A stretch of 64,000 bases of DNA from Kitasatospora papulosa (GTDB lineage: Bacteria; Actinomycetota; Actinomycetes; Streptomycetales; Streptomycetaceae): NCBI RefSeq assembly GCF_000717245.1, contig NZ_JNYQ01000005.1:287464-351463 (forward strand). Direction: 5' to 3'. The notes under the pieces are model-generated. The model was given only the letters and a program-made list of their open reading frames with translations. It ran no database searches and was not told the origin of the DNA. Positions 26,664 through 36,164 of the stretch are shown here, piece by piece. A program made the translations under genes and the position numbers. The stretch's first letter is position 1. Every line of letters begins with the position of its first letter.

Positions 26664-28088
26664 ATGACAGCCACCGCCACCCCGCCGCCGGACGCCGCCC
26701 CCGCCGAGCCGCTGCCCGCGTCCGTCACCGCCGTCGTCGGGCTCCTGGTCCTCTTCGAGGTGACCAGCGGATTCCTCCAGGTCGGGCTCGCCCCGCTGCT
26801 GCCCGACCTGGCCGATCACCTGGGGATGGGTTCGGCCGCCCTGAACTGGGTCGTCTCCGTGCAGCTGCTCGCCGCGGCCGTCTGCGTCCCGCTGTTCGGA
26901 CGCCTCGGAGACCTCTACGGCCACCGGCGGATGCTCCGCGTCGCCCTGGCGCTGATCGCGGCGGGCACGCTTGTCGTCGCGCTCGCCCCGGACTACCCGA
27001 CGCTCCTCGCCGGCCGGGTGCTCCAGGGTCCGATCGCCGCGCTGCTGCCGCTGGAGATCGCCCTCGTACGGGACCGGCTCCCGGTCGCCGACGCACGACG
27101 GGCGATCGCCCGCCTGGTGGGCGCGCTGACGCTCGGCGCCATGGCGGGCGGTGTCGTGATGGGACTGGTCGACTCCGTGTTCGGCAACCTGCGGCTGACC
27201 CTGCTGGTGCCCGCCGCGCTGGCCGTGATCTGCGTGCCCGTGTCCTTCGTCGCCGTACCGGAATCGCGGGAGAGGGCCGGCGGCCGTGTGGACTGGGCCG
27301 GTGTGGTGCTGCTCGGCGGCGCGATGGTGGCCCTGCTCGGCGGGGTCTCCGGGGCGGAGGGCGGTTCCTGGGGTTCCGTCCGGGTCCTGGGACCCGTGGC
27401 GCTCGGGCTCGTCCTGCTGGCGGTGTGGGTGCTGGTGGAGCTGCGGGCTTCCGAACCCCTGGTCGACGTGCGGGCGCTGGCCGCCCGGACCACCGCTCCC
27501 TTCTACTGCGCGGCGTTCCTCTTCGGCGTCTTCTACTTCGGGAGCCAGGCGCCCAACTCGACCTTCTACGCGGCGGACCCCGAGGCCACCGGTTACGGAT
27601 TCGGGCTGAGCGCGCTGTCCATCTCGCTGGTGCTGCTGCCCGGGGCCGTCGGCAGTGTCGTCGGTTCGCTGGCCACGGCGGCCGTCGCCCGGCGGTTCGG
27701 CTACCGGCCCACGCTCATGGCGGCCTTCGGGCTGGTCGCGCTGACCTTCCTGCAGTTCGCGTTCCTGCACGAGGAGATCTGGCAGATGGCGGCCGGGTCC
27801 GCCTTCACCGGCCTGGGCATCGGACTCGCCCTCGGCGCCATGCCGACGGTGATCGTCGAGGCCTCCGACCCGTCCAGGACCGGGATCGCCGCAGCGCTCT
27901 ACAACAACGTGAAGACACTGGGCGGGGCCGTGGCCGGCGGGGTCTTCGCCGCCCTGCTCGGCGCGTTCCTCTCGCCCTCCACCGGCGAACCGGGGGAGGG
28001 CGGCTACACCGCCCTCTGGCTGGCCGCCTCGGCCGCGGCGGTCATCGCGCTCGTGGCGACCGCCTTCTCACGGCGCCGCGAGGCGTGA
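26664..28088 (+). CDS. MFS transporter, DHA2-like drug/metabolite exporter
   Basis: 474 residues with about 14 hydrophobic segments. Motif A between helices 2 and 3 reads GRLGDLYGHRRMLRVA, and the segment LPLEIALVRDRLPVADARRAIARL is common in EmrB/QacA-like proteins. It should exchange a small molecule for protons at the plasma membrane. ATG lies four bases past the amidohydrolase stop, so it is co-translated. Together they may cleave an N-acyl compound and export the product or the parent compound. The substrate is not known. Confidence 0.9.
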   Translation: MTATATPPPDAAPAEPLPASVTAVVGLLVLFEVTSGFLQVGLAPLLPDLADHLGMGSAALNWVVSVQLLAAAVCVPLFGRLGDLYGHRRMLRVALALIAAGTLVVALAPDYPTLLAGRVLQGPIAALLPLEIALVRDRLPVADARRAIARLVGALTLGAMAGGVVMGLVDSVFGNLRLTLLVPAALAVICVPVSFVAVPESRERAGGRVDWAGVVLLGGAMVALLGGVSGAEGGSWGSVRVLGPVALGLVLLAVWVLVELRASEPLVDVRALAARTTAPFYCAAFLFGVFYFGSQAPNSTFYAADPEATGYGFGLSALSISLVLLPGAVGSVVGSLATAAVARRFGYRPTLMAAFGLVALTFLQFAFLHEEIWQMAAGSAFTGLGIGLALGAMPTVIVEASDPSRTGIAAALYNNVKTLGGAVAGGVFAALLGAFLSPSTGEPGEGGYTALWLAASAAAVIALVATAFSRRREA

Positions 28089-28094
28089 CCCCGC

Positions 28095-28139
28095 CGGCAC
28101 GGTCACGGACAGACCACCTGGTCGCCCGTGACCGTGCCG
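28095..28139. terminator. terminator hairpin overlapping the end of LCP 2
   Basis: Perfect 14-base stem CGGCACGGTCACGG (28095-28108) with CCGTGACCGTGCCG (28126-28139), loop 17. Sits between the convergent MFS and LCP 2 genes and includes the LCP stop codon. Confidence 0.7.
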
Positions 28140-29608
28140 AACTCACCTCGCTGCGGATCCTCCGCCTTCACCCGCTGCACCTCGGTGAAGTCCGAACCCG
28201 CCGTGACCTTCATCGTCCCGCCCTGCCCCTTCACCGCCCGGAGCTCGCATCCGGGCAGCGCGGCGGCCAGGGACTTCGCCGACCGGTCCCAGCGCGGGTC
28301 GTAGGAGACCAGGGTCCGCTCCAGTTCACCGGCCCCGCCGCCCAGCGGAGCGCGGGTGGTGTTGAAGCCGGTGGAGCGCAGCGCCTCGTCGACGTCCTGA
28401 CCGAGCCCGTCCTTCGACGTCCCGTTGTAGACCTGCACCCGGATCTGCTCCGGGGCCACGTCGACGAGCGTCGCCCTGGGCTGCTTCGGCACGTGCGGGG
28501 CGAGCGGCCGGTCCTCACGCAGGGCGCGGAACATCTTCCTGGACTTCTCGGCGTCCCACTTCACGGTGGAACCGATGCCCTTGACCTGGAAGCCCTCCTC
28601 CTCCAGGGGCACGGAGGCGAACTCCGACGAGGACGGGGTGAACCCGCGCATGGCCTTGCCGAGCTCCAGCATCTGCTCCGTGCCGAAGCCCTTGTCGGCG
28701 CGGACCGACTCGAGCATCGACGAGGCGACGTCCTGGAACTTCACGGGGTTCATCAGCACCCCGCTGCTGGTCGTCTGCTTGATCAGCGCGGCCATGAACC
28801 TCTGCTGGCGCTGCATCCGGCCCAGGTCGGCCGCCCCGTCGAGGTGCCGGGAGCGTACGTACTGGAGGGCCTGGCCGCCGTCCAGCTTGTGGGTGCCCGC
28901 GGTCAGGTCCAGGCCGGTGTACGCGTCCTTGAGCGGTTTGGCCGTGCAGATCTCCACCCCGCCCAGGGTGTCGACCGTCTTCATGAAGCTGGTGAAGTCG
29001 ACCTCCAGATAGTGGTCGATCTTGACTCCCGTCATCTGCTCGACGGTCCGTACCGTGAGGTGGGGCCCGCCCTCGGCGTAGGCGGCGTTCAGCTTCACCG
29101 GATGCGCGGAGTGCTTCTTGCCGGTCGTGCCGTCGGTGTGCTCCGGGAGCTCGGCGTAGCTGTCGCGCGGCAGGCTGACGACGCTGGCGCGCTGCTTGTC
29201 GGCCGAGACATGGACGAGCATGAGGGTGTCCGTGCAGTGGCAGGGCGCGCCGCCCAGCCTGTACTTCTTCTTGTCCGCCGGGGAGATCTTGTCGCGGCCG
29301 TCGGTGCCGACGAGCAGGAAGTTCATGCCGTGGCCGCCGGCGGGACGGTTCTTCATGTCCTTGAAGGGGTCGACCCGGTCGATGCCCGTCTCCAGACCGC
29401 TCACCACGGCATGACCGATCCCGCCGGCGCCGAGCACCAGCACGGACAGCCCGGTGACGATCCGCATGCCCCACCGGGGCGGCGGCTTCCGCCTCCCGTT
29501 CCGCCCGGCCGGGCGGGCGGCCTTCGCTCCGGGCTGCCGTGCGGGCCTGCGCTGCGGTGGAGCGGTGCGGGGGTGCGGTGGACGGGGCGATCGGTGCGGC
29601 GTGGGCAC
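28103..29608 (-). CDS. LCP family glycopolymer transferase 2 with LytR_C domain
   Basis: 501 residues. Basic Pro/Arg-rich tail, membrane helix (IVTGLSVLVLGAGGIGHAVV), LCP domain with LLVGTDGRDK, HCTDTLMLVH, VVSLPRDSYAELP and YVRSRHLDGAADLGRMQRQQ, then a C-terminal LytR_C domain (IRVQVYNGTSKDGLGQDVDE ... CELRAV). Start decided by the ribosome site: GGAGGT is seven bases before GTG 29608, whereas GTG 29617 overlaps it. Attachment of glycopolymer to peptidoglycan at the outer membrane face is the family role. Divergent from the GT2 gene, 191 bases away. Confidence 0.92.
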   Translation of the reverse strand: MPTPHRSPRPPHPRTAPPQRRPARQPGAKAARPAGRNGRRKPPPRWGMRIVTGLSVLVLGAGGIGHAVVSGLETGIDRVDPFKDMKNRPAGGHGMNFLLVGTDGRDKISPADKKKYRLGGAPCHCTDTLMLVHVSADKQRASVVSLPRDSYAELPEHTDGTTGKKHSAHPVKLNAAYAEGGPHLTVRTVEQMTGVKIDHYLEVDFTSFMKTVDTLGGVEICTAKPLKDAYTGLDLTAGTHKLDGGQALQYVRSRHLDGAADLGRMQRQQRFMAALIKQTTSSGVLMNPVKFQDVASSMLESVRADKGFGTEQMLELGKAMRGFTPSSSEFASVPLEEEGFQVKGIGSTVKWDAEKSRKMFRALREDRPLAPHVPKQPRATLVDVAPEQIRVQVYNGTSKDGLGQDVDEALRSTGFNTTRAPLGGGAGELERTLVSYDPRWDRSAKSLAAALPGCELRAVKGQGGTMKVTAGSDFTEVQRVKAEDPQRGEFGTVTGDQVVCP

Positions 29609-29799
29609 GAGGGACACCTCCGCGCGAGCGAGTGGGACTTTCGCACGGTAGGCCCATACGACTTGCAGACCGGGAGGAGACCCGGCGGCGCGCGCCGCTG
29701 TCCCCCGTTCGCGGTAACGTGGCGGCCGAATCACGCCGCCTCCTGGGGTGCGACATCCCCCGGAACACCGGCAACCCCCGAGGACCCCCCGAGGACCAC

Positions 29800-30822
29800 A
29801 TGTCTGCCGCGCAGTACCCCGCCGTCTCCGTGATCATGCCGGTGCTCAACGAGGAACGCCATCTCAGGAACTCGGTCCGGCACATCCTGGAGCAGGAGTA
29901 CGCCGGCGAGATGGAGGTCGTGATCGCCCTCGGCCCGTCGGACGACCGCACGGACGAGATCGCCGCCGAGCTGGTCCGGGAGGATTCCCGGGTCCACACG
30001 GTCCCCAATCCCACCGGCCGCACCCCTGCCGCGCTCAACGCCGCGATCAAGGCGTCGCATCACCCGATCGTGGTACGCGTGGACGGCCACGGCATGCTCT
30101 CGCCGAACTACATCGCGACCGCGGTGCGGCTCCTGGAGGAGACCGGCGCGCAGAACGTGGGCGGCATCATGCACGCCGAGGGCGAGAACGCCTGGGAGGA
30201 CGCCGTCGCCGCCGCGATGACGTCCAGGATCGGTGTCGGCAACGCGGCCTTCCACACCGGAGGCAAGGCGGGCCCGGCCGAGACCGTGTATCTCGGGGTG
30301 TTCCGCCGCGAGGCGCTGGAGCGCGCCGACGGCTACAACGTGGAGTTCATCCGCGCCCAGGACTGGGAGCTGAACTTCCGGATCCGCGAGGCCGGCGGCC
30401 TGATCTGGTTCTCCCCGGAGCTGAAGGTCCAGTACCGCCCGCGGCCCAGCATCCGCGCCCTGTCCAAGCAGTACAAGGAGTACGGCCGCTGGCGTCACGT
30501 CGTCGCCCGGTACCACTCCGGCTCGATCAACCTGCGCTACCTGGCCCCGCCGACCGCGGTCTGCGCGATCGCGGCCGGCCTCGTCGTGGGCGCGGCCGTC
30601 ACCCCGTGGGCGTTCGTCGTGCCGGCCGGGTACGCCGCCGCCATCGTCGCCGGATCGCTGCCGGCCGGGAAGGGCCTGCCGCTCAAGGCGCGGGCACAGA
30701 TCCCGGTGGCGCTGGCCACCATGCACATGTCGTGGGGCTACGGCTTCCTGACCAGCCCCCGCTCCCTCGCGAAGAAGGTCATCGCCAGCCGCCGTCCGGC
30801 CGTGCGGGAGCAGACGGTCTGA
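29800..30822 (+). CDS. family 2 glycosyltransferase, ExoA-like
   Basis: 340 residues. GT-A fold: VSVIMPVLNEERHLRNSV, LGPSDDRTDEI, the DxD-like VVRVDGHGML, and the acceptor-side AQDWELNFRIREAGG followed by QYKEYGRWRHVV. Two hydrophobic helices near the C-terminus (TAVCAIAAGLVVGAAVTPW, FVVPAGYAAAIVAGSLP) anchor it in the membrane. Most like ExoA-type enzymes of exopolysaccharide synthesis. It probably adds a sugar to a lipid-linked intermediate that the flanking LCP proteins later attach. The frame is open upstream; ATG 29800 gives the family N-terminus. The hairpin at 30837 ends it. Confidence 0.9.
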   Translation: MSAAQYPAVSVIMPVLNEERHLRNSVRHILEQEYAGEMEVVIALGPSDDRTDEIAAELVREDSRVHTVPNPTGRTPAALNAAIKASHHPIVVRVDGHGMLSPNYIATAVRLLEETGAQNVGGIMHAEGENAWEDAVAAAMTSRIGVGNAAFHTGGKAGPAETVYLGVFRREALERADGYNVEFIRAQDWELNFRIREAGGLIWFSPELKVQYRPRPSIRALSKQYKEYGRWRHVVARYHSGSINLRYLAPPTAVCAIAAGLVVGAAVTPWAFVVPAGYAAAIVAGSLPAGKGLPLKARAQIPVALATMHMSWGYGFLTSPRSLAKKVIASRRPAVREQTV

Positions 30823-30836
30823 CCGCACCGGGAGAA

Positions 30837-30874
30837 CGAGGAGGGGCCCGCCGTTCACGGCGGGCCCCTCCTCG
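30837..30874. terminator. bidirectional terminator hairpin
   Basis: 17-base perfect stem CGAGGAGGGGCCCGCCG with its complement around TTCA, between the convergent GT2 and LCP 3 genes. Confidence 0.88.
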
Positions 30875-30882
30875 TCGGTGTC

Positions 30883-32565
30883 CTACCAGGTGTAGCCCGG
30901 GTTGACGTGCATGCACGCCTCCTCGTCGGCGCCGTTGAGCGCACCCGCCGAATCGGGCGTCTTCTCCTTGCCCGCCTTGGCCGGGTAGGCCCCGTCCTCG
31001 CGCCAGTCCGCGCCCACGGCCAGCACGATGCCCGAGACACCGGTCGACTTCTTGACCTGCGAGACCGGGATCCCGAGAGCCTTCGCGGCCGCCTGGGCGT
31101 CACCCTCCAGGTCCGCGCTCGGGAAGAGGATCCCCGTCGTGGCCGCCGGTTCGACGTCCTGGGAGTCGACGCCGGCCTTGGCGAAGCCCGCCTCGGTCAG
31201 CTGGTCCTTGACCGTGTTCGCCCGGCCCCGCGCGGGGCCCTGGGTGTCCGTGCCGGTCGCGTTGCGCACGGTGATCGCGATCTCGCCCACCGGTGCGGAG
31301 GTGTCCTTGGCGACCGGGGTCTTCCGCTCGGAGGCCTTGCCGTCCAGCGGGATGTCCTCCCGGACCATGCGGAACAGCTGCTCGGCCTCGCCGGGCTTGG
31401 GGAACACCCGGCCGCTGAGATAGCCCGTCCCGTAGACGTTCGGCATCGTCGTCATGGTGATGCGGTTCGTCGGGGCCTTCTTGAGCTCCTCGGCCAGGTC
31501 GTAGAGCTTCTTGACCGTGTCGAGCCCCTTGTCGACGGTCAGTGCGTTCGTCGCGGCCTCGGCGAGGTCCATCAGCTTGCCCGGGTCGGTGAGCTTCGTG
31601 CCCTTGCGCAGCTCACGCACCATCGAGTTCAGGTACTGGTGCTGGGCCTTCGCCCGCCCCAGGTCGGTGTTGTCCTCGAAGCCGTACCGGGTGCGCAGCC
31701 ACTGGAGGGCCTGCTCGCCCTTGACCGGGGTGGTGCCCTCCTTCAGCTTCAGCCCGGAGCCCTTGCCGTCGAGGCCGTGCGAGTAGACGTTGGCGTCGAC
31801 ACAGACCGGTACGCCGCCGACGGCGTCGGCCATCGAGACCACACCCGCGAAGTCGATCATCATGAAGTGGTCGATCGTGATGCCGGTGAGTTCGTACCAG
31901 GCGGCCACCGTGCAGCCGGGCCCGCCACGGCCGAGGCTCTCGTTCGTCTGCACGGGCTTCGTGCTGGCCTGGTACACCTTCTTCGTGTCCGGGTCCGTGC
32001 ACTTCGGCATCGTGAGCATCGTGTCGCGGGGCATGCTCACCACGGAGATGTTGCTGCGGTCGGCGGACAGGTGGAGCAGCATCTGCACGTCCGCGAGCGG
32101 AGTGCCCCCGAAGGTCTCCTTGGCGCCGCCGAGCTTCTGGTTCTCCTTGGAGTCCCGGGCGTCGGAGCCGATGATCAGGATGTTCAGAGGGGTCTGCCCG
32201 GCGGCATTGGCCTTGTGGTCGGCCATCTGCTTGTCGCCGAGGGTCAGGTCCTCCTTCTTGATGTTGGCGTTGAGGTGGCGGTAGTAGAGGTAACCGGCGC
32301 CGCCGGTGCCGAGTATGAGCAGCGCGAGTACCGACGCCGCCCAGCGCAGTATGCGTCGCTTGCCGCCTTTGGCGGGCCGGCGTGCCCCCCGGCCGGGGCC
32401 GGCCGGCTGCTCCCCGCCCTCCGGTGCGGCGGACGGCTGCCGGCGGCCGCGACCTCCGCGTCCGGCGGCCCGGCTGCCGGACGCGGAGGTTCCGCGGTCG
32501 CCCTGCGGTCCGTCGTGCCCTTTGCGCGGCCGTGTCCCCTCCTCGCGCGTGCTGCTTCGTCCCAC
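30883..32565 (-). CDS. LCP family glycopolymer transferase 3 with LytR_C domain
   Basis: 560 residues. Basic disordered tail of about 70 residues, membrane helix (LRWAASVLALLILGTGGAGYLYY), LCP domain with LIIGSDARDS, LADVQMLLHLSADRSN, VVSMPRDTMLTMP and WLRTRYGFEDNTDLGRAKAQ, then a LytR_C-like domain (IAITVRNATGTDTQGPARG, VSGIVLAVGADW) and a Cys near the end. LCP 4 (50 bases upstream) and LCP 5 run in the same direction, so LCP 5-4-3 are transcribed in this order. GTG 32565 is the chosen start. Paralog with diverged central residues (ADVQM where others have TDS/TDT). Confidence 0.92.
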   Translation of the reverse strand: MGRSSTREEGTRPRKGHDGPQGDRGTSASGSRAAGRGGRGRRQPSAAPEGGEQPAGPGRGARRPAKGGKRRILRWAASVLALLILGTGGAGYLYYRHLNANIKKEDLTLGDKQMADHKANAAGQTPLNILIIGSDARDSKENQKLGGAKETFGGTPLADVQMLLHLSADRSNISVVSMPRDTMLTMPKCTDPDTKKVYQASTKPVQTNESLGRGGPGCTVAAWYELTGITIDHFMMIDFAGVVSMADAVGGVPVCVDANVYSHGLDGKGSGLKLKEGTTPVKGEQALQWLRTRYGFEDNTDLGRAKAQHQYLNSMVRELRKGTKLTDPGKLMDLAEAATNALTVDKGLDTVKKLYDLAEELKKAPTNRITMTTMPNVYGTGYLSGRVFPKPGEAEQLFRMVREDIPLDGKASERKTPVAKDTSAPVGEIAITVRNATGTDTQGPARGRANTVKDQLTEAGFAKAGVDSQDVEPAATTGILFPSADLEGDAQAAAKALGIPVSQVKKSTGVSGIVLAVGADWREDGAYPAKAGKEKTPDSAGALNGADEEACMHVNPGYTW

Positions 32566-32614
32566 CAGGGCCCCCCTGCTCGTCTGAATTCCGATGTGGC
32601 GCGACGACCCGTCG

Positions 32615-34369
32615 TCACTTCGCGCATACCGCCGTGTCGGCGCCGGCCCTCTGGATGTCCTCCGGCGCCTTCGCCGGACCCGTGAGAGGGACCCCCGCCC
32701 CTTCGAAGTCCGCCCCCAGGGTCAGCACCATCGCCTGAAGGCCTTCGGTGTCCGACGTCCCCTGCTTGAGTGCGGTGGCGGGCAGGCCCATGATGTCCGC
32801 GAGCGCGCGGGCCTGGTCCGCCTGGGCCGGCGCGTACGCCAGCGTCGTCCTGTCGATCTTCGCCGGGGCGTTCGCCCGGTTCGTAGACTGTGTGACCCCC
32901 TGCTCGCTCCGCAGCCATTCGACGGTCGCGCCCGCCGCGCCGGTGATGTCGCCGCCGTTGAGCACGTCGACGCGTATGTCGGCGGCCTCGGCCCTGCTGC
33001 CCTCCAGGACCGCCTGCTGCTTGCTCCTGGCGGCCTGCTCCTTCTTCTTCACCTCGCTGAGAGAGGTGTCGGAGCGCAGCATGGCGAACAGCTGTCCGGC
33101 CTTCTGCGGCTCCAGGACCACGGTGACCGGTGTCGGCTCGGCCGGGTTGTCCTTCACCGGCATCGTCACGAAGGTGATGTTCTTCGTGTCGATCCTGCCG
33201 AGTTCCCGGGCGAGGGAGGTCAGCTTGTTGATCGACCCGATCCCGTAGTCCACGGTGAGCGCCTTGGTCGCCGCGTCGGCGAGATCGAAGAGCTTGCCCG
33301 GGTCGCTCAGCGTGTCGTCGGACTTCATCCGACGGATCATCGAGCCGATGAACTGCTGCTGGACCTTGATCCGGTCGAGGTCGCTCTGGTTCCCGAAGCT
33401 GTGCCGGGTGCGGACGAAGGCCAGCGCGTCCTCCCCCTGGACCGTGGACTTGCCCGCCGGCAGGTCGAGGTGGGAGTCCGGGTCCTGCACCGCCTTGTCC
33501 AGGCAGACCTCGACGCCGCCGACGGCCGTGGAGAGGGTCTTCACCGCGTTGAAGTCGACCATCATGAAGTGGTCCACCGACACGCCGGTGATCTTCTTGA
33601 CCGTCCGCATGGTGCAGCCGGGGTCGCGGCCCTCCTGGCCGAGGCTGACGTTGAAACGCGCGTTCCGCGTTCCGGGTACGACCTTCCGCGAACCGTCCGC
33701 CTGTTTGGTGGTGCAGTCCGGGATGTCCGTGACGAGGTCCCGGGGGATGCTCATCGCCGTCGCGTTGGTCCGGTCGGCGGAGACGTGGAACAGGATGTTG
33801 GTGTCGGCGTGCCCCGCGCTGCCCTTGTCGCCGTAGCCCTCGTTGCCCTCGCCGGTGCGCTTGTCGGTGCCGATGACCAGGATGTCGAGCGGGCCCTCGC
33901 CGGCGACGTTCTTGCTGCCCGCGTCACCGACGTCGACGGTGTCCAGGTTGCCGTTGAACTTCTGGTAGAGCGCGTAGGCGCCCGCCGAGCCGGCGACGAT
34001 CACGAACGCCGTGACCCCGCAGGTCCACAGCAGGGCCCTTTTCCGCCGCGCCGAGAACTTCCTGCGGCCGTTGCGGGCGGCCGGCGGTTGCTGCCCGCGC
34101 CCCTGTCCCGGCTGCCTCCGGGCCCGCTGCGCGGGCACCTCGCCACGGAGGGAAGCGGATTCCTGCCGACTGCCGGAGCGGTCGCGTGGGTGTGAGGGCG
34201 CGGAACGCTCCCGTGGGCGTGAAGCCCCCGAGCGGTCCCGCGCGCGCGGAGGTTCCGACGACTCTCTTCCGGAGTTGTCCAGTCGCAATTCGTAATTGCC
34301 GGTCCGTGGGTTGAGCACCCACTGGTCGGCGGGACTTTCGTCCGCCCGTCCACGGCTATGCCCGTCCAC
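32615..34369 (-). CDS. LCP family glycopolymer transferase 4 with LytR_C domain
   Basis: 584 residues from GTG 34369, chosen for CAGGACACC just upstream; the open frame continues 33 codons more without coding character. N-terminal cytosolic part starts with WVLNPRTGNYELRLDNSG, a short motif known from several LCP tails, followed by Arg/Ser-rich low complexity. One helix (ALLWTCGVTAFVIVAGSAGAY), LCP domain with LVIGTDKRTGEG, HADTNILFHVSADRTN, MSIPRDLVTDIPDC and FVRTRHSFGNQSDLDRIKVQ, and LytR_C (IRVDVLNGGDITGAAG). A TAGTGT box at 34485-34480 may be its -10. Confidence 0.92.
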   Translation of the reverse strand: MDGHSRGRADESPADQWVLNPRTGNYELRLDNSGRESSEPPRARDRSGASRPRERSAPSHPRDRSGSRQESASLRGEVPAQRARRQPGQGRGQQPPAARNGRRKFSARRKRALLWTCGVTAFVIVAGSAGAYALYQKFNGNLDTVDVGDAGSKNVAGEGPLDILVIGTDKRTGEGNEGYGDKGSAGHADTNILFHVSADRTNATAMSIPRDLVTDIPDCTTKQADGSRKVVPGTRNARFNVSLGQEGRDPGCTMRTVKKITGVSVDHFMMVDFNAVKTLSTAVGGVEVCLDKAVQDPDSHLDLPAGKSTVQGEDALAFVRTRHSFGNQSDLDRIKVQQQFIGSMIRRMKSDDTLSDPGKLFDLADAATKALTVDYGIGSINKLTSLARELGRIDTKNITFVTMPVKDNPAEPTPVTVVLEPQKAGQLFAMLRSDTSLSEVKKKEQAARSKQQAVLEGSRAEAADIRVDVLNGGDITGAAGATVEWLRSEQGVTQSTNRANAPAKIDRTTLAYAPAQADQARALADIMGLPATALKQGTSDTEGLQAMVLTLGADFEGAGVPLTGPAKAPEDIQRAGADTAVCAK

Positions 34370-34592
34370 GGTGTCCTGAATCCTTTGTTGGTGCCACGCG
34401 AGACGCCCTCCCCGGCCGGACGCTCGGTCGCTCGGTCCGGCCGTGCGCGGCCTGTTGGCCGCGAGCACCGGATCGCGTCACACTATCCGGCTGAATCGGC
34501 CACAGGGGACGCGCGTGACACATTCCACGCTCCTTACAACCGGGCATTACGCCTATTCCGCTCCGATTGTCGTCCACTGCTTGGCAATTGTT

Positions 34593-35978
34593 TTACGAGT
34601 CGCACGGGTCGTCCGCCGCATTCGACCCCGAATACGTGGGGGCGGGGGTCGGGCTCCCGGCCGTATCGCCGGACTCCTGGCCGGACGGATCCTTCCCGGA
34701 ACTGTGACCCGTCTGTGAATCACCCGCGTCGAGCCGGTCGGCGGGGACCACGGCGACGGGTTCGTCCTCACGCAACTGCTTGAACAGCCGGTCGGCGTCC
34801 GGCTGTACGAGTTCGTCGCGGTTCGGGTCGGCGCGGTACTCGGTCCGGGGGACGGTCAGGAACTGCACCTTCTCCGTCGGCACGTTCCGCATCCCGCGGA
34901 CCAGGTCGTACAGGTCCCTCAGGGAGTCCAGACCCGGGTCCGTGGTGAGCGACCTGGTCGCCGCGTCGAGCACCGGGTACAGCCGCGTCGGGTTCAGCAG
35001 CACCCCGTTGCTCTGCATCTTGTTGACCAGAGCGCCCAGGAACTTCTGCTGGCGGTCCATGCGTTCGGTGTCGCTGCCGTTGCCGATCGACTTACGGGCC
35101 CTGACGTATCCCAGTGCCTCCTCGCCGTCGAGCTTCTGACGGCCCGCGGGGAGTTTGAGGTGGGCGTCGGCGTCGTCGACCGGCTTCTTGAGGCAGACCT
35201 CGACACCGTCCACGGCGTCGACCATGTCCTTGAAGCCGTTGAAGTCGATGACCATGTGGTGGTCGACGCGGATGCCGGTCATCTTCTCGACCGTACGGAT
35301 CGTGCAGGCCGTGCCGCCGAGTTCGAAGGCCCAGTTGAACTGCGCGAACTGCTGTTTCGTCGCCTTGCCCTCGCCCGTGTGGCAGCTCGGGATGTCGGTC
35401 ATCAGGTCACGCGGGATCGACACCGCCGTCGCGCTCCTGCGGTCGGCCGCGAGGTGCAGCAGGATCGTCGTGTCCGAACGCTGGCTTCCGCCGTCGTCCC
35501 GCCCGTAGGCGCTGTTGTCGCCGGAGCGGGTGTCGGAGCCGATGAGCAGGATGTTCTGGGCGTTCCGCGCGATCGGCAGCGGGCGGTCCTTCTCGTAGGC
35601 CTTGAGCTCGGCGGCGGCACTCGTGTCGGTCGTGATGTTGCCGTCGAGCTTCTTGTACAGCCACCAGCCGACGCCGGCGGCGACCAGGACGAGGAACGAG
35701 GCGGCGAGCGCGGTCCAGCGCAGCCAGTGGCGCCTGCCGTCCGGCCCGCGCTCGGGGCGTTCACCCCAGGTCCCGGGCGCCGCGTCGCCGTCGCTCCCGC
35801 CGTCTCCCGCCCCGGCGTCACCGGTCTCGGAGGCGCCGGGGGGCGCGGCGGACGTCCCGTCCTGGGGGGCGGGGCCGGACGCGTCCCGCGACTCCCCGTC
35901 CGGCTCGCCCCCGGCCGGGTCGTCCGGGCGGTCCGGTTCGGCCGGGGTGCCGGGGCTGTCGCTCACGTCTGCGTCCAT
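34593..35978 (-). CDS. LCP family glycopolymer transferase 5
   Basis: 461 residues. Acidic Pro/Gly/Asp-rich cytosolic tail of about 80 residues, unlike the basic tails of its neighbours, then a helix (WTALAASFLVLVAAGVGWWLY) and an LCP domain with LLIGSDTRSGD, RSDTTILLHLAADRRS, VSIPRDLMTDIPSC and YVRARKSIGNGSDTERMDRQ. The C-terminus is Ser/Pro-rich and lacks LytR_C. ATG 35978 has GTGAAGG directly before it; GTG five codons in is a possible alternative. A 223-base AT-richer gap separates it from LCP 4. Confidence 0.92.
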   Translation of the reverse strand: MDADVSDSPGTPAEPDRPDDPAGGEPDGESRDASGPAPQDGTSAAPPGASETGDAGAGDGGSDGDAAPGTWGERPERGPDGRRHWLRWTALAASFLVLVAAGVGWWLYKKLDGNITTDTSAAAELKAYEKDRPLPIARNAQNILLIGSDTRSGDNSAYGRDDGGSQRSDTTILLHLAADRRSATAVSIPRDLMTDIPSCHTGEGKATKQQFAQFNWAFELGGTACTIRTVEKMTGIRVDHHMVIDFNGFKDMVDAVDGVEVCLKKPVDDADAHLKLPAGRQKLDGEEALGYVRARKSIGNGSDTERMDRQQKFLGALVNKMQSNGVLLNPTRLYPVLDAATRSLTTDPGLDSLRDLYDLVRGMRNVPTEKVQFLTVPRTEYRADPNRDELVQPDADRLFKQLREDEPVAVVPADRLDAGDSQTGHSSGKDPSGQESGDTAGSPTPAPTYSGSNAADDPCDS

Positions 35979-36164
35979 CCTTCACGTTCGGCGGCGCGAG
36001 GGGCCGCCGGTCGCAGAAGTAGACGGCTGAACCTCACGCTTGGTTGTGCATTCAGGCCGCGTTCTCGACGATGCCCCACAACGACCGATCATGTACCGCC
36101 GTCGGTGCTCAGTCCCGGGGGCTCGGCCCGCCATGGGCCGGACGAGTGGCCCCAGGGGCGCTTG

